NCBI RefSeq assembly: GCF_004209775.1
Contig: NZ_CP035914.1
Span: forward strand, 496,001-560,000
Length of the DNA stretch: 64,000 nt
Source: Synechococcus sp. WH 8101
GTDB taxonomy: Bacteria > Cyanobacteriota > Cyanobacteriia > PCC-6307 > Cyanobiaceae
Direction: 5' to 3'
Below the pieces are notes generated by a model. It was not told where the DNA came from. It saw nothing but the letters and a program-made list of their open reading frames with translations, and did not search any database. Of the stretch, positions 8,782-18,217 are shown piece by piece. How positions within the stretch are numbered: position 1 is the first letter of the stretch; every line of letters starts with the position of its first letter. Both the position numbers and the translations under genes were made by a program.

Positions 8782-9663
8782 ATGGAGGAGACCGCTCGCA
8801 CATTTCGCCAGCTCGAACTGCTGCCTGACGCGTTGCAGAGCCAGCTCGAGCAGCTGCGCGCCTGGCTGCGCTCACAGCAACGGGTGTGTGTGGCCTACTC
8901 CGGCGGGGTGGACAGCAGCCTGGTGGCGGCCATCGCCTGGGAGCAGCTCGGAGCTGGGGCGATCGCGATCACTGGGGTTTCCCCTGCGTTGGCGCCTCAG
9001 TTGCAGGAGGAGGCCCGGCAACAGGCCGCCTGGCTGGGCCTCCGCCATCAGGAGGTGGCCACCAGCGAACTGGAGGATCCTGCCTATACCAGCAACCCGC
9101 CGGAGCGCTGTTTTGCCTGCAAGCGGGAGCTGCACCGTCACTTGGCGGCCATCGCAGCCCAGGCTGGTCAGGCCCAGGTGGTGGATGGGGTGAATCACGA
9201 TGATCTCGGAGACCATCGCCCCGGCATTGAGGCGGCCAGGCAGGCGGGTGTGCGCTCGCCCCTGGCCGAACTGGGACTGAGCAAGCTGGCTGTGCGCCAG
9301 ATCTCCCGCTCGCTTGGATTCCCCTGGTGGGACAAGCCCGCTCAACCGTGCCTGGCGTCACGCTTTGCTTACGGTGATCCGATCGGCGCTGAACGCTTGC
9401 GCCGCGTTGGCGCGGCAGAAGCGTGGTTGCGGGAGCAGGGGTTGGATGACGTGCGCGTGCGCTGCCAAGGGGCGACGGCCAGGATCGAAGTGCCCAGCGA
9501 CCAAATCGAAACGTTGCTGCTCAGGCTCCCTCGCGTTGCCCTGGTGGAACGGTTTCTGGCGCTGGGGTTCACCAGCGTCAGCCTGGATCTTGAAGGTCTC
9601 GTCAGCGGCAAGCTGAACCGTGAGCTCGCCCTGGGGGATCACCAGCAGGTGGCGATCCCCTAG
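8782..9663 (+). CDS. larE: LarE-type ATP-dependent sacrificial sulfur transferase
   Basis: About 293 residues from the ATG at 8782 (MEETARTFRQLEL); an upstream TTG in frame was not preferred. A PP-loop ATPase motif, Y-S-G-G-V-D-S-S-L-V, lies near residue 40. Cysteines stand in R-C-F-A-C-K and in P-C-L-A-S-R, the latter matching the loop where LarE proteins keep a sulfur-donating Cys. LarE converts a pyridinium dicarboxylate precursor to the thio form for the nickel-pincer cofactor of lactate racemase. No larB or larC is in the window, so a different sulfur acceptor is possible. Confidence 0.85.
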   Translation: MEETARTFRQLELLPDALQSQLEQLRAWLRSQQRVCVAYSGGVDSSLVAAIAWEQLGAGAIAITGVSPALAPQLQEEARQQAAWLGLRHQEVATSELEDPAYTSNPPERCFACKRELHRHLAAIAAQAGQAQVVDGVNHDDLGDHRPGIEAARQAGVRSPLAELGLSKLAVRQISRSLGFPWWDKPAQPCLASRFAYGDPIGAERLRRVGAAEAWLREQGLDDVRVRCQGATARIEVPSDQIETLLLRLPRVALVERFLALGFTSVSLDLEGLVSGKLNRELALGDHQQVAIP

Positions 9664-9692
9664 CGAGGCCAGCCGGTCAGGCCGCCTGAGCT

Positions 9693-10181
9693 TCAGGCCG
9701 CCCGGAGCTCGGCCTGGGGATCCCGAGGGGTGTGGGCCACAGCGGCGGGCGTCTCGCGCCTGAAGCTGCGGAGTTGATGGCGACCGGCCCGCAGTTCATC
9801 CCGCAACACAGCGCAGGCTTTCTCGGGCATGGTGTGATCACCGCAGGTGAACACGTCCACTGCCGCGTAGCCACTTTCTGGCCAGGTGTGGATCGAGATG
9901 TGGGATTCAGCCAGAAGAGCCAGTCCCGTCACGCCCTGAGGTTCGAATCGGTGGGTGATCAGGTTGAGGAGTGTGGCACCAGCACGTTTCGCTGCAGTGG
10001 TGATGGTGGTCCTCAGGAAGGCTTCGTCGTCGAGCTTGGAGGCGTCGCAGTCGTAGAGCTCGAGAATGCAGTGCTTGCCCACCATGTCGGTGGCATTGGG
10101 CACGTCGGAACCGGTGGCTGTTGAGGAATCGGCGCCGCCCCATCCCGGGTTGGGATGCAGGCAAGACAGGGTCTGCTCCAT
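9693..10181 (-). CDS. speD: S-adenosylmethionine decarboxylase proenzyme
   Basis: A 162-residue protein of the prokaryotic SpeD class, which makes decarboxylated AdoMet for polyamine synthesis. The self-cleavage site is visible in [13 protein letters not shown], where the Ser after Glu becomes the pyruvoyl group. The conserved F-T-C-G-D-H motif with its Cys follows about 20 residues later. The N-terminal 30 residues are an extension poor in conserved features, so translation may start at the internal ATG before V-G-K-H-C-I-L. Confidence 0.9.
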   Translation of the reverse strand: MEQTLSCLHPNPGWGGADSSTATGSDVPNATDMVGKHCILELYDCDASKLDDEAFLRTTITTAAKRAGATLLNLITHRFEPQGVTGLALLAESHISIHTWPESGYAAVDVFTCGDHTMPEKACAVLRDELRAGRHQLRSFRRETPAAVAHTPRDPQAELRAA

Positions 10182-10220
10182 CAGGGTATCGAAAGAAAAC
10201 AGCCACTCATCTTAACGCAG

Positions 10221-11327
10221 TTACATCTCTGACTTCAATAACTCCGCGTTGAGAATCTGGGATCCAGCGCGCCAGTTCCCCTCGAAGGCGTCCAGGTGGG
10301 TGGCGCTGATCAGGCATTGATGCGTGCCGCCCACGGCTTCCAGCAGCGCCAGCTGACGATGGGGATCCAGTTCTGCCAGCACGTCATCGAGTAACAGCAG
10401 TGGCGGTTCCCCCCAGAGCTCCTGCACCAGCTGTAGTTCGGCCAGTTTCAGGGCCAGCACCAGGGTGCGCTGTTGCCCGGCGGACGCGAATCGGCGCGCG
10501 GCGATGCCATCGAGCATCAGGGCGATTTCATCGCGGTGGGGCCCGACGCGACAGCTCCCCAGTCGAGCCTCTTCGGCACGCTGGGCCAGCAGCTGGGCCG
10601 CGATCGCCTGCCGCCAGGGCTCTTCGGCTTCTTCGCCTTCCAGTCGGCTGCCCGCCTCATACCGGAGTTCGAGCGCTTCGTGGCCGTCGCTGAGCTGGTG
10701 CTGCCAGGCCGCCGCCAGGGGTTGCAGCCTCGCCAGGGCCCGGCGCCGGCGCCGATGGATCCGGGTGCTCACCAGGGCCATCTGCTGATCAAAGACCTCC
10801 AGCAGCTGCTCCCGTTCCGGTGTCGCTGTGCTCTGTCGCCGCCAGAGCTGGGCCCGTTGACGCAGCAAGCGGCCATACCGACTGATCAGGTCGCCATAGA
10901 CCGGTTCCAGTTGGAGGACCACCCGATCCAGCCATTGGCGGCGCAGTGCCGGCTCCCCCCGCACCAGCTGCAGGTCGAGGGCGCTGAATCCGACGCAACG
11001 CAGGGGCCCGATGAGATCGAGCTGGCGCTCCAGCACCCGACCGTTCCGACGGGCCTGCCGACCTCCTTTGCGTCGCAGTTCCAGTTCCAGCTGATCCTGC
11101 TCCGCCGCCATGGCCCGGAGCACGGCCCGAGTCTGGTCCCAGTGGATCAGATCCTGATCCTGGCTGGCGCGATGGGAGCGCAGGCTTCCAAGCAGCTCGA
11201 CCGCTTCGAGAAGATTGGATTTCCCCACCCCATTGCGGCCGATCACCAGCAGTCGAGGTGCCTCGATCGTGAGCTGCAGGTGGCCGTAGTTCCGGAACCC
11301 CTGCAGCTCGAGCTGGTGTAGCCGAAT
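10221..11327 (-). CDS. recF: DNA replication and repair protein RecF, probable ATT start
   Basis: The product matches RecF, an SMC-like ATPase loading RecA at gaps. The Walker A motif is [10 protein letters not shown] near residue 31, the signature region is [13 protein letters not shown], and Walker B is [12 protein letters not shown]. The conserved N-terminus [13 protein letters not shown] reads in frame up to 11327, but no ATG, GTG or TTG exists between it and an upstream TAG. The codon in the right place is ATT. A GTG at 11246 would delete the first beta strands and leave the P-loop at the N-terminus, which I consider unlikely. Confidence 0.88.
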   Translation of the reverse strand: MRLHQLELQGFRNYGHLQLTIEAPRLLVIGRNGVGKSNLLEAVELLGSLRSHRASQDQDLIHWDQTRAVLRAMAAEQDQLELELRRKGGRQARRNGRVLERQLDLIGPLRCVGFSALDLQLVRGEPALRRQWLDRVVLQLEPVYGDLISRYGRLLRQRAQLWRRQSTATPEREQLLEVFDQQMALVSTRIHRRRRRALARLQPLAAAWQHQLSDGHEALELRYEAGSRLEGEEAEEPWRQAIAAQLLAQRAEEARLGSCRVGPHRDEIALMLDGIAARRFASAGQQRTLVLALKLAELQLVQELWGEPPLLLLDDVLAELDPHRQLALLEAVGGTHQCLISATHLDAFEGNWRAGSQILNAELLKSEM

Positions 11328-11411
11328 CGGTCCGGGTGCGACGTGTCGCTAAGGTACAAGGCTTGGGGTGATCTGCGGATGCATCCCCTCTGCAGCGGCA
11401 TCAGCCGATGT

Positions 11412-11485
11412 GGGCATGTAGCTCAGTTGGATAGAGCATCAGATTCCGGTTCTGAGGGTCGGGGGTTCGAGTCCCTCCATGCTCG
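11412..11485 (+). tRNA. tRNA-Arg (CCG)
   Basis: A 74-base cloverleaf: acceptor GGGCATG pairs with CATGCTC, followed by discriminator G. The D arm is AGCTCAGTTGGATAGAGC, the anticodon loop TTCCGGT holds CCG, and the T arm GGGGGTTCGAGTCCCTC is canonical. CCA is not encoded. Confidence 0.95.
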
Positions 11486-11502
11486 TCACAAGGCGTCGCG
11501 AC

Positions 11503-11964
11503 TCAGCGAAGCCACAGTCCCATCGCTCGGATCCCGCCGGGGTCGAGCACGAATCCCTGGTCCTTGAGGGCCTGGAGTGCGGCCGGTGGGGCGGAGATCG
11601 AGATGCTGCAACCCGGCAGGTCCCGCCGCAGGATCGCCAGGGATCGGTGCACCAGCACGGCCATCACCTGCCCTTGACTCTCGCCCGGATGGGCGCAGAG
11701 GTTCCAGAGATTGGCATTCAGGGCTCGATCACTGGTCGCCCGCACAAAGCCGGCGAGCATGTCGTCGTGCTCCCGGCGCACGCTGAGGCACCACAGACTG
11801 CGCTCCAGAGCCGCCATCCAGCGCTCCTCAGGGATGGAGGGTTCGCCGCAGGCCTGGAGCAGGGCGTCGATCGCCCTGGCGGTCGGCTGGCTCTCGGGCT
11901 CCAGCACATAGCCGGGGGGAAGGGCCGGGACGGCCGGTCTGGAGCGAAAGGGAAGCAGCGCCAC
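11503..11964 (-). CDS. GNAT family N-acetyltransferase
   Basis: A 153-residue protein with GNAT-like layout: a strand-helix N-terminus, the central L-W-N-L-C-A-H-P followed by a Q-G-Q-V-M-A-V-L-V-H acetyl-CoA-binding helix region, and a C-terminal A-L-K-D-Q-G-F strand. The pyrophosphate loop is degenerate (G-E-S-Q-G-Q rather than R-x-x-G-x-G/A). It begins one base after the ppc stop on the same strand and is probably the last gene of the trpE-gshA-ppc run. The substrate is unknown. Confidence 0.7.
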   Translation of the reverse strand: MALLPFRSRPAVPALPPGYVLEPESQPTARAIDALLQACGEPSIPEERWMAALERSLWCLSVRREHDDMLAGFVRATSDRALNANLWNLCAHPGESQGQVMAVLVHRSLAILRRDLPGCSISISAPPAALQALKDQGFVLDPGGIRAMGLWLR

Positions 11965-14900
11965 TCAGCCCGTGTTGCGCATGCCGGCGGCGATGCCATT
12001 GATGGTGAGCAGGGCTCCGCGCAACAGCTCACTGCGGCTGTAGGTGCGGCCATCCGGATCGGTGTTGGGTGCTTCGCTCATCGGCGGCTGCCGGTTCTGA
12101 TCCCGCAGTCGGCGTAGTAGCGCCACCTGCAGGAAGCCCAGTGGAACAATCGTGCGGTTGCGCAGGTCCACCGAGAGCTGCAGGGCTGGATCGGCATCGA
12201 GCAGCCGTTCCTGGCCAGTGATGTCGAGCACTAGGCGGCGGGTGAGGCTGTATTCGTCGGCGATCGTGGCGTAAATCCGCTCGAACGCCTCCCGGTGATC
12301 GGCGCTGCCGAGGCTGGTCACATAGTGGCGCGCCAGCTCGAGATCGACCTTGGAGAGGGTCATCTCCACCTTGGAGATCAGCATCCGGAAGAAGGGCCAG
12401 CGCTGGTGCAGCCGGCGAAGGAGTTGCAGTTGTTCCTGGTCGTCGCCCACCTCGTCGGCCAGGGCCGTGCCGACGCCGAACCAGCTGGGCAGAAGAAACC
12501 GGCTCTGGGTCCAGCCGAACACCCAGGGAATGGCCCGCAGGCTGGAGAGATCCTTGGCGCCGCTTTTGCGGCGGGCCGGACGGCTGGAGATCTGCAGCTT
12601 GCTGATCTCTTCGATCGGCGTCACCTGTTGGAAGAAGGCCACCAGATCGGGGTTGTCGTGCACCAGGGCCCGGTAGTGACTGCGGGAGCGGCTGGCGAGA
12701 CGGCTCATCAGGTCGTTCCAGCTCGGTGTGGCGTCCAGCTGGCTGGTGACAAGGCTGTTCTGCACCACGGCGGTGCTCATCGTTTCCAGGTTGTAGAGCG
12801 CCAGCTCCGGCAGGCTGTATTTCGAGGCCAGCACTTCCCCCTGTTCGGTGATCTTGATCCGGCCCTGCAGGGTGCCGCTGGGCTGGGCCAGGATGGCTTG
12901 GTAGGCGGGGCCACCGCCGCGGCCGACCGAACCGCCACGGCCGTGGAACAGACGCAGGGCGATGTCGTGGCGACTGGCGAGATCCTGTAAGGCGATCTGG
13001 GCCTGATGGATCTCCCAGTTGCTGGAGAGGAAACCGGAATCCTTGTTGCTGTCGGAGTACCCGAGCATCAGTTCCTGCAGGGGCTGGGCCTGTTCGCCCA
13101 CCCGTGGCAGCAGTTGCCGGTAGAGCGGGTGCTCGAACAGCTGGCCCATCACCTCCGGGGCCCGCTGCAGATCTTCCACCGTTTCGAACAGGGGCACCAC
13201 CAGGAGATCGGCATGGTGGGCCGCCGGATCGACCAAACCGGCTTCCTTGGCGAGCAGCAGCACCTCCAGCAGATCGGAGACGCTGTGGCTCATGGAAATC
13301 ACATAGGTGCGGCAGATCCGGCTGCCGAACTCTTCCTGGAGGCGATGCAACATCCGGAAGACCGCGATGGTTTCCGCCGTTGCTGCCGACCATTCCACTG
13401 CGGGGGGGATCAGGGGACGGCGGGTCTGCATCTCCTCGAGCAACCACTCCACCCGGGCGGTTTCGTCCATCGCTCCGTAGGCGGTGGGGAGCTTCAGGTA
13501 GCGGGTCAACTCGTCGAGGGCATCGCTGTGGCGTGTGCTCTCCTGACGGATGTCGAGGCTGGCGAGCGAGAACCCGAAGATGTGCACCTGGGTCAGCAGG
13601 GTGTCGAGCGGGTCACAACTGAGCTCGGTGCTCACCAGGCTGTTGCGGATCAGTTCCAGGTCGCTGCGGAATTCGGCCACCGAGCCGTAGTGGAGAGCCT
13701 CGCCAGCGCTGGCATTGGTCGGTTGACAGGGCACCAGGCCCTCCGGTGGTGTGCGCCAACCCGCTTCCGACAACTGCTGATTGCGCTGTTGGGTCAGCCG
13801 GAGCCGCTCCAGCGTGTAGCTGAGCTTGAGCCTGTAGGGCTCCAGCCGGTAGCGAGCCGCTCGCTCTTCATAGACCTCGGGAAAGCGAAGCCGGTCCATT
13901 TCCAGCGACTCCAGCAGCGGCGCGCTCACCTGGCTCCATTGCATGGAGATGCTCAGTTGGTCGCGCAGATCCTGCACGGCTGAGATGTAGCGATCGAGCA
14001 TCAGCTGTCGCTGATAACAGGCCGTTCGCCAGGTGATTTCCGGTGTGACGGAGGGGTTGCCATCCCGATCGGATCCCACCCAAGATCCGAAGGTGCAGAA
14101 GGCTGCGGGCGGCAGCCTCACATCGGGATAGTTCTGAGTGAGTGCCGCCTGGATGCGGCGACGTAACTGGGGCATGGCATCGAACAGCACCTGCTGGAAG
14201 TAGTGCAGGGCGTAATCCACTTCATCCAGCACGCTGGGTTTGAACTGGTGCAGTTCATCGGTGCGCCACCACAACCGGATCTCCTCTTCCAGTTGGCGGC
14301 GAAGGCTCGCCTGATCGCCGCTGGCCATGTCCACCGTGCCCTGCAGCTGCTGCAGCAGGCTGGCCACCCGGCGCTGCTTGTGTCGCACGGTGTGGCGCAC
14401 GATTTCTGTGGGGTGGGCGGTGAACACCAACCGGATGTCGAGGTTCTGCAGCAGGGCTTCTAGCTGGGCCGGGGGCACATTCAGGCGCCGCAGGCGCTCG
14501 AACAGATCCCGGAAGGTGGCTGGTTCCGTCTGGCTGGCGAGGGGCGGTGCAAAGGGATCCACCCCCTCCGATTCAGATGACTCCTGGCAGCGGCTCATGC
14601 TGGCCAGATAGCTGTCTTCCTCGATCCTCTGCTCGAGGATGTTCACCAGTTGGAAATACAGCGAGAAGGCCCGCGCCGCGGCGATGGCCTCCACCAGATC
14701 CATTTCACGGATCAGCTGCACCACCGAATCACTGCTGCTGCTGTCGCCGTCGCCGTCGCCAGCCAGGGGTTCGCTGAGCTGCTTCATCCGCAGCAGTCGC
14801 TCCGCCTGCTCGGGCGGACACTCGCTGCGGAGCACCGTTTCCCAGAGATCCTCCACCAGCTCCAGACGCTGTTGGAGGAGTTGATCGTCTCCATTAGGAC

Positions 14901-14991
14901 GCCGTGACATCCCTCGGGAGTCGCACTCGGAGTTGAGGGCGGATGTCGAAGGCATCGGGAGGGCGCCGTCTGCGGGTCTGGGCATGATCAT
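11965..14991 (-). CDS. ppc: phosphoenolpyruvate carboxylase
   Basis: A 1008-residue enzyme fixing bicarbonate onto PEP to give oxaloacetate, the main anaplerotic route in cyanobacteria. The first catalytic-His motif [11 protein letters not shown] lies near residue 190, [11 protein letters not shown] near residue 640, and the glycine-rich loop [14 protein letters not shown] near residue 680. The C-terminus is M-R-N-T-G, matching the conserved xNTG end. The ATG at 14991 overlaps the gshA stop codon, which suggests translational coupling; a second ATG 12 codons later is possible. Confidence 0.95.
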   Translation of the reverse strand: MIMPRPADGALPMPSTSALNSECDSRGMSRRPNGDDQLLQQRLELVEDLWETVLRSECPPEQAERLLRMKQLSEPLAGDGDGDSSSSDSVVQLIREMDLVEAIAAARAFSLYFQLVNILEQRIEEDSYLASMSRCQESSESEGVDPFAPPLASQTEPATFRDLFERLRRLNVPPAQLEALLQNLDIRLVFTAHPTEIVRHTVRHKQRRVASLLQQLQGTVDMASGDQASLRRQLEEEIRLWWRTDELHQFKPSVLDEVDYALHYFQQVLFDAMPQLRRRIQAALTQNYPDVRLPPAAFCTFGSWVGSDRDGNPSVTPEITWRTACYQRQLMLDRYISAVQDLRDQLSISMQWSQVSAPLLESLEMDRLRFPEVYEERAARYRLEPYRLKLSYTLERLRLTQQRNQQLSEAGWRTPPEGLVPCQPTNASAGEALHYGSVAEFRSDLELIRNSLVSTELSCDPLDTLLTQVHIFGFSLASLDIRQESTRHSDALDELTRYLKLPTAYGAMDETARVEWLLEEMQTRRPLIPPAVEWSAATAETIAVFRMLHRLQEEFGSRICRTYVISMSHSVSDLLEVLLLAKEAGLVDPAAHHADLLVVPLFETVEDLQRAPEVMGQLFEHPLYRQLLPRVGEQAQPLQELMLGYSDSNKDSGFLSSNWEIHQAQIALQDLASRHDIALRLFHGRGGSVGRGGGPAYQAILAQPSGTLQGRIKITEQGEVLASKYSLPELALYNLETMSTAVVQNSLVTSQLDATPSWNDLMSRLASRSRSHYRALVHDNPDLVAFFQQVTPIEEISKLQISSRPARRKSGAKDLSSLRAIPWVFGWTQSRFLLPSWFGVGTALADEVGDDQEQLQLLRRLHQRWPFFRMLISKVEMTLSKVDLELARHYVTSLGSADHREAFERIYATIADEYSLTRRLVLDITGQERLLDADPALQLSVDLRNRTIVPLGFLQVALLRRLRDQNRQPPMSEAPNTDPDGRTYSRSELLRGALLTINGIAAGMRNTG

Positions 14992-16130
14992 CCCAAAGCG
15001 CCCGTTCCGCTGCTCATCAAGAGCTCTTCAGCGGCCATCGCGGCGATTCCCTCCCGCATCACGTCCCTCAGGCTGGAGCCGCTGCGGATGGCCTTCAGCC
15101 AACGCATCGCCTGATTCCCTTCCTGCAGGAGGGTGTCGATCGGCTGCAGGCGCTGGCGCAGGTTCAGCTCCTCCGCCAGGGGGGTGACGTCGGCCAGCAG
15201 GGCCTGAATCCAGTCGCTGCAGCGGATCGTGCGGCCATCGCGCCAATGCCGGAGTTCGGCCTCCAGGCTCTGCCGGGCGGCTGCCGCCTCATTGGCGTCA
15301 CACAGAGCGGCCAGCTCTCGGGCCGACAGCGCACTGTCGTGGAGTGGATCGAGTCCGGCGGGGTGGCGCAACAGGCTGAGCACCCTCAGTTCCAACAGGG
15401 TGGTGACGGCAAGCAGCAGCTGGGGGTCGGTGATCAGATCGCAGATGCGCAACTCGAGCCGGTTCAGATCGTGGGGACGGTTCGGTCCGTTGGGCCGCAC
15501 GGATGTCCAGAGGTGGCGCACGTTGTGCATCTGACCCAGGGCCATCTGCTCCTCCATCCAGCTCACGTAGTGGCTCTGGTCGCGGAACAGGGGCACCCAC
15601 TCCGGCGTGAGTGGGAACTGCAGCCAGCGTTGCGAATGGGCCGTCATCACCTGCCCTCCGAGGAAGGGCGAACTGGCACTCATCGCCAACCAGAGGGCGG
15701 CTTCACAGCGGATCAGGCGCAGGCTCCGGAACAGGGCCTCCGACTCGGCGATGCCGAGGTTGATGTGGATGCTGGCGGTCACGACCCGAGTGCCATAGAG
15801 GCTTTCGATCAGGTCGTGATAGGCATTCTCTGGATCTGAGCGTTCGAAGCGGTCGGGATCGCCGAGGCTGAGGGTGCTGCCCGGCAGCAGGGTGAGATCC
15901 CGTTGGGCCAACCATTGCCTCAAGCGGCGTCGGGGCGCGATCAGAGCGTGTTCCAGCGGCTCGTAGCGCGCTTCCGGTGCTGTGACGTATTCCAGATTGC
16001 GATGGTCTGGTTCGGTGACGAAATCACCCAGGTCCCGGGCGGCTTCCACGGCAACGCCGACGTTCTCCCCGTCGTTGCGGCCGGTGAACAGCTCCACTTC
16101 AAAGCCCTTGAGCAGCAGGGGGCCGGTCAT
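14988..16130 (-). CDS. gshA: glutamate-cysteine ligase, cyanobacterial type
   Basis: A 380-residue protein of the cyanobacterial gamma-glutamylcysteine synthetase group, the first step of glutathione synthesis. Recognisable motifs include F-E-V-E-L-F near the N-terminus, [10 protein letters not shown] in the middle and the R-L-E-L-R-I-C-D region. Both ends overlap the neighbouring genes by four bases (ATGA type): trpE upstream and ppc downstream. This indicates one transcript. Confidence 0.9.
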   Translation of the reverse strand: MTGPLLLKGFEVELFTGRNDGENVGVAVEAARDLGDFVTEPDHRNLEYVTAPEARYEPLEHALIAPRRRLRQWLAQRDLTLLPGSTLSLGDPDRFERSDPENAYHDLIESLYGTRVVTASIHINLGIAESEALFRSLRLIRCEAALWLAMSASSPFLGGQVMTAHSQRWLQFPLTPEWVPLFRDQSHYVSWMEEQMALGQMHNVRHLWTSVRPNGPNRPHDLNRLELRICDLITDPQLLLAVTTLLELRVLSLLRHPAGLDPLHDSALSARELAALCDANEAAAARQSLEAELRHWRDGRTIRCSDWIQALLADVTPLAEELNLRQRLQPIDTLLQEGNQAMRWLKAIRSGSSLRDVMREGIAAMAAEELLMSSGTGALG

Positions 16131-17656
16131 GGGGTGGGGTCCCCGAGGCAGGCAATCGCGGTGAGCATTCCCCGGGCCTTATTGAGGGTTTCCTGGTATT
16201 CCGCTTCCGGCCTGGAGTCGGCCACTACACCCGCACCGGCCTGCACCTGGATCCGACAGCCCCCGGCGGGATCGGGATGCACCACCATGGTGCGAATCGT
16301 GATCGCGGTGTTGAGCGCGCCGGCCAGGTCCACAGCGCCATAGACCCCGGAATAGGGCCCGCGGGCCTCGGGCTCCAGTGCATGGATCAGTTGCATGGCG
16401 CGGATCTTGGGTGCGCCACTGACGGTGCCGGCGGGGAACGCGGCCATCAGTAGATCCCAGATGTCGTGGTCGTCCGCGAGTCGCCCTTCCACCTCACTCA
16501 CGATGTGCATCACGTGGGAGTAGCGCTCGATCACCATGAGGTCTTTCACGGCAACGCTGCCGGGTCGACAGACCCGGCCGAGATCGTTGCGTCCGAGGTC
16601 CACCAGCATCACGTGTTCGGCCCGTTCTTTTGGATCGGCCAGCAGGTCGGCCTCCAGGGCTCGATCCTCTTGGTCCGTGTCGCCACGGGGTCGGGTACCT
16701 GCGATCGGCCTGAGGCTCGCGCGGATACCCTCCGCGTCGGGTTCGGCCTTGACCATCACCTCCGGGCTGGAGCCGATCAACTGCCAGTCGCCGAAATCAA
16801 AGAAGGCCATGTAGGGCGAAGGGTTCACCATTCGCAGGCTGCGGTAGAGCTCCAGAGGCTTCTGGGGCACCGTCGTTTCAAGCCGCTGACTCAGCACCAG
16901 CTGGAACACGTCGCCGGCGGCAATGTGGTCGCGGCCGCTGCGCACGGCGGCCTCAAAATCGTCCTGATCGCGGTTGCTGCTGGTGGGAGGGAGCCCGCTG
17001 TTGGGTTGCCAGCGAAGGGGGCGCACCGAAGGCAGAGGCGCTGCCATCCGCTCTTCCAGGTGGCGGATCCGCGCTATCGCCCGTTCCCAGGCCTCATCGG
17101 CGCTGGAGGCACTGCCCCTGCCACCGCTGAGATCTCCGTAGGCCACGGCTGTAATCAGACGCTTGGCCTGGTCGATGATCAGGATGCTGTCCATCAGCAT
17201 CCAGAGGCCATCGGGCGGATCGGATGCGGCCGGGGTGTGAATCGGCACCGTCGGCTCGATCCAGCGGATTAGTTCATAGCCCCAGATGCCGTAGAGCTGC
17301 CCCAGCGGTGGCAGGCCGGCGAGGCTGCCAGGGCGGTAAGGCTTCAGTTGGCTGCGCAGGATGTCGAAGGGATTGCCTTCCAAAGACTCCACCGCTCCAT
17401 CGCGCCAATGACGGCTGCATGCCTTACCGCGAGCGGTCAGCGTCCAGAGCGGGTCACAGGCCACCACGCTCCAACGGCCGAGGTGGACACCGCCTTCTAC
17501 GGATTCGAGCAGCACACCTGGAGGTCGGCCCTCTCCCACTTTCAACCACGTGGTGAGAGGCGTTTCCAGGTCGGCGGGCCAACTGTGAGCCACCGGAATG
17601 AAGGTGGCTCCCGCAGCGGCGGCCTCAAGAAAGGAGGCGCGGTCAGGGCTGAGCAT
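16127..17656 (-). CDS. trpE: anthranilate synthase component I
   Basis: A 509-residue chorismate-binding enzyme making anthranilate for tryptophan. The C-terminal chorismate-utilising domain has the motifs I-A-A-G-D-V-F-Q-L-V-L-S-Q-R, P-I-A-G-T-R-P-R-G, E-H-V-M-L-V-D-L-G-R-N-D-L-G-R and A-G-T-V-S-G-A-P-K-I-R-A-M. The N-terminal domain contains L-L-E-S, the Trp feedback site of the family. A close alternative would be PabB, but the length and the LLES motif favour TrpE. It heads the trpE-gshA-ppc run and starts about 36 bp after the psaD stop. Confidence 0.92.
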   Translation of the reverse strand: MLSPDRASFLEAAAAGATFIPVAHSWPADLETPLTTWLKVGEGRPPGVLLESVEGGVHLGRWSVVACDPLWTLTARGKACSRHWRDGAVESLEGNPFDILRSQLKPYRPGSLAGLPPLGQLYGIWGYELIRWIEPTVPIHTPAASDPPDGLWMLMDSILIIDQAKRLITAVAYGDLSGGRGSASSADEAWERAIARIRHLEERMAAPLPSVRPLRWQPNSGLPPTSSNRDQDDFEAAVRSGRDHIAAGDVFQLVLSQRLETTVPQKPLELYRSLRMVNPSPYMAFFDFGDWQLIGSSPEVMVKAEPDAEGIRASLRPIAGTRPRGDTDQEDRALEADLLADPKERAEHVMLVDLGRNDLGRVCRPGSVAVKDLMVIERYSHVMHIVSEVEGRLADDHDIWDLLMAAFPAGTVSGAPKIRAMQLIHALEPEARGPYSGVYGAVDLAGALNTAITIRTMVVHPDPAGGCRIQVQAGAGVVADSRPEAEYQETLNKARGMLTAIACLGDPTP

Positions 17657-17691
17657 GGAGGGATTCTCGCAGCCGACCGCGCTGCTCGACG

Positions 17692-18123
17692 TCAGGCGTC
17701 GAAGGTGTTGCGTCCGCTGAACTTGAGCGTGGAAGGGTCGGGATTGGCGCCGATCCGACGGGGGTTGTGACCCACCATGGTGCGTCCGTCATTCACTTTC
17801 TCAGGGAACACACCATCCTTGGGATGCAGGAATTCGGTGTCTCCACCAGGGAAGATCCGATAAATCTTGTAGTCCTCGATCCGGGGCTTGAACTTGGTGC
17901 GCAATTGGGTGCCGAGGGCGAGGCACTGCTCTTTGCGTGCGAAATACATGAGGTTTTCGCCTTCATGCATCATGGCGGCACCACCGGTGGGCAGTTCGAA
18001 AGCCTGAGCAGAAGCGCTGGTCCAGGTGATGGCGTACTTCTCTTCCGTCTCCGCGGCGTTCAGAAGTCCACCGGTGCTGCCGATGAACTGGGGGAGCTGA
18101 CCGTTCAACGCCGTTGCTGTCAT
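17692..18123 (-). CDS. psaD: photosystem I subunit II (ferredoxin-docking subunit)
   Basis: A 143-residue stromal subunit of photosystem I. The sequence runs from [18 protein letters not shown] through [10 protein letters not shown], the basic [19 protein letters not shown] ferredoxin-docking stretch, and Y-L-H-P-type motif F-L-H-P-K-D-G. The length matches cyanobacterial PsaD (about 140). It is the only photosystem gene in the window. Confidence 0.96.
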   Translation of the reverse strand: MTATALNGQLPQFIGSTGGLLNAAETEEKYAITWTSASAQAFELPTGGAAMMHEGENLMYFARKEQCLALGTQLRTKFKPRIEDYKIYRIFPGGDTEFLHPKDGVFPEKVNDGRTMVGHNPRRIGANPDPSTLKFSGRNTFDA

Positions 18124-18217
18124 GGCTGTCCTCGAAAAATCGGCATGCCGTTACGGCTGGAAAGTAGCACCGTGATTCCGGTTGGATCGCCTGTCCCGCA
18201 GCCAAGCTTCACACCCG

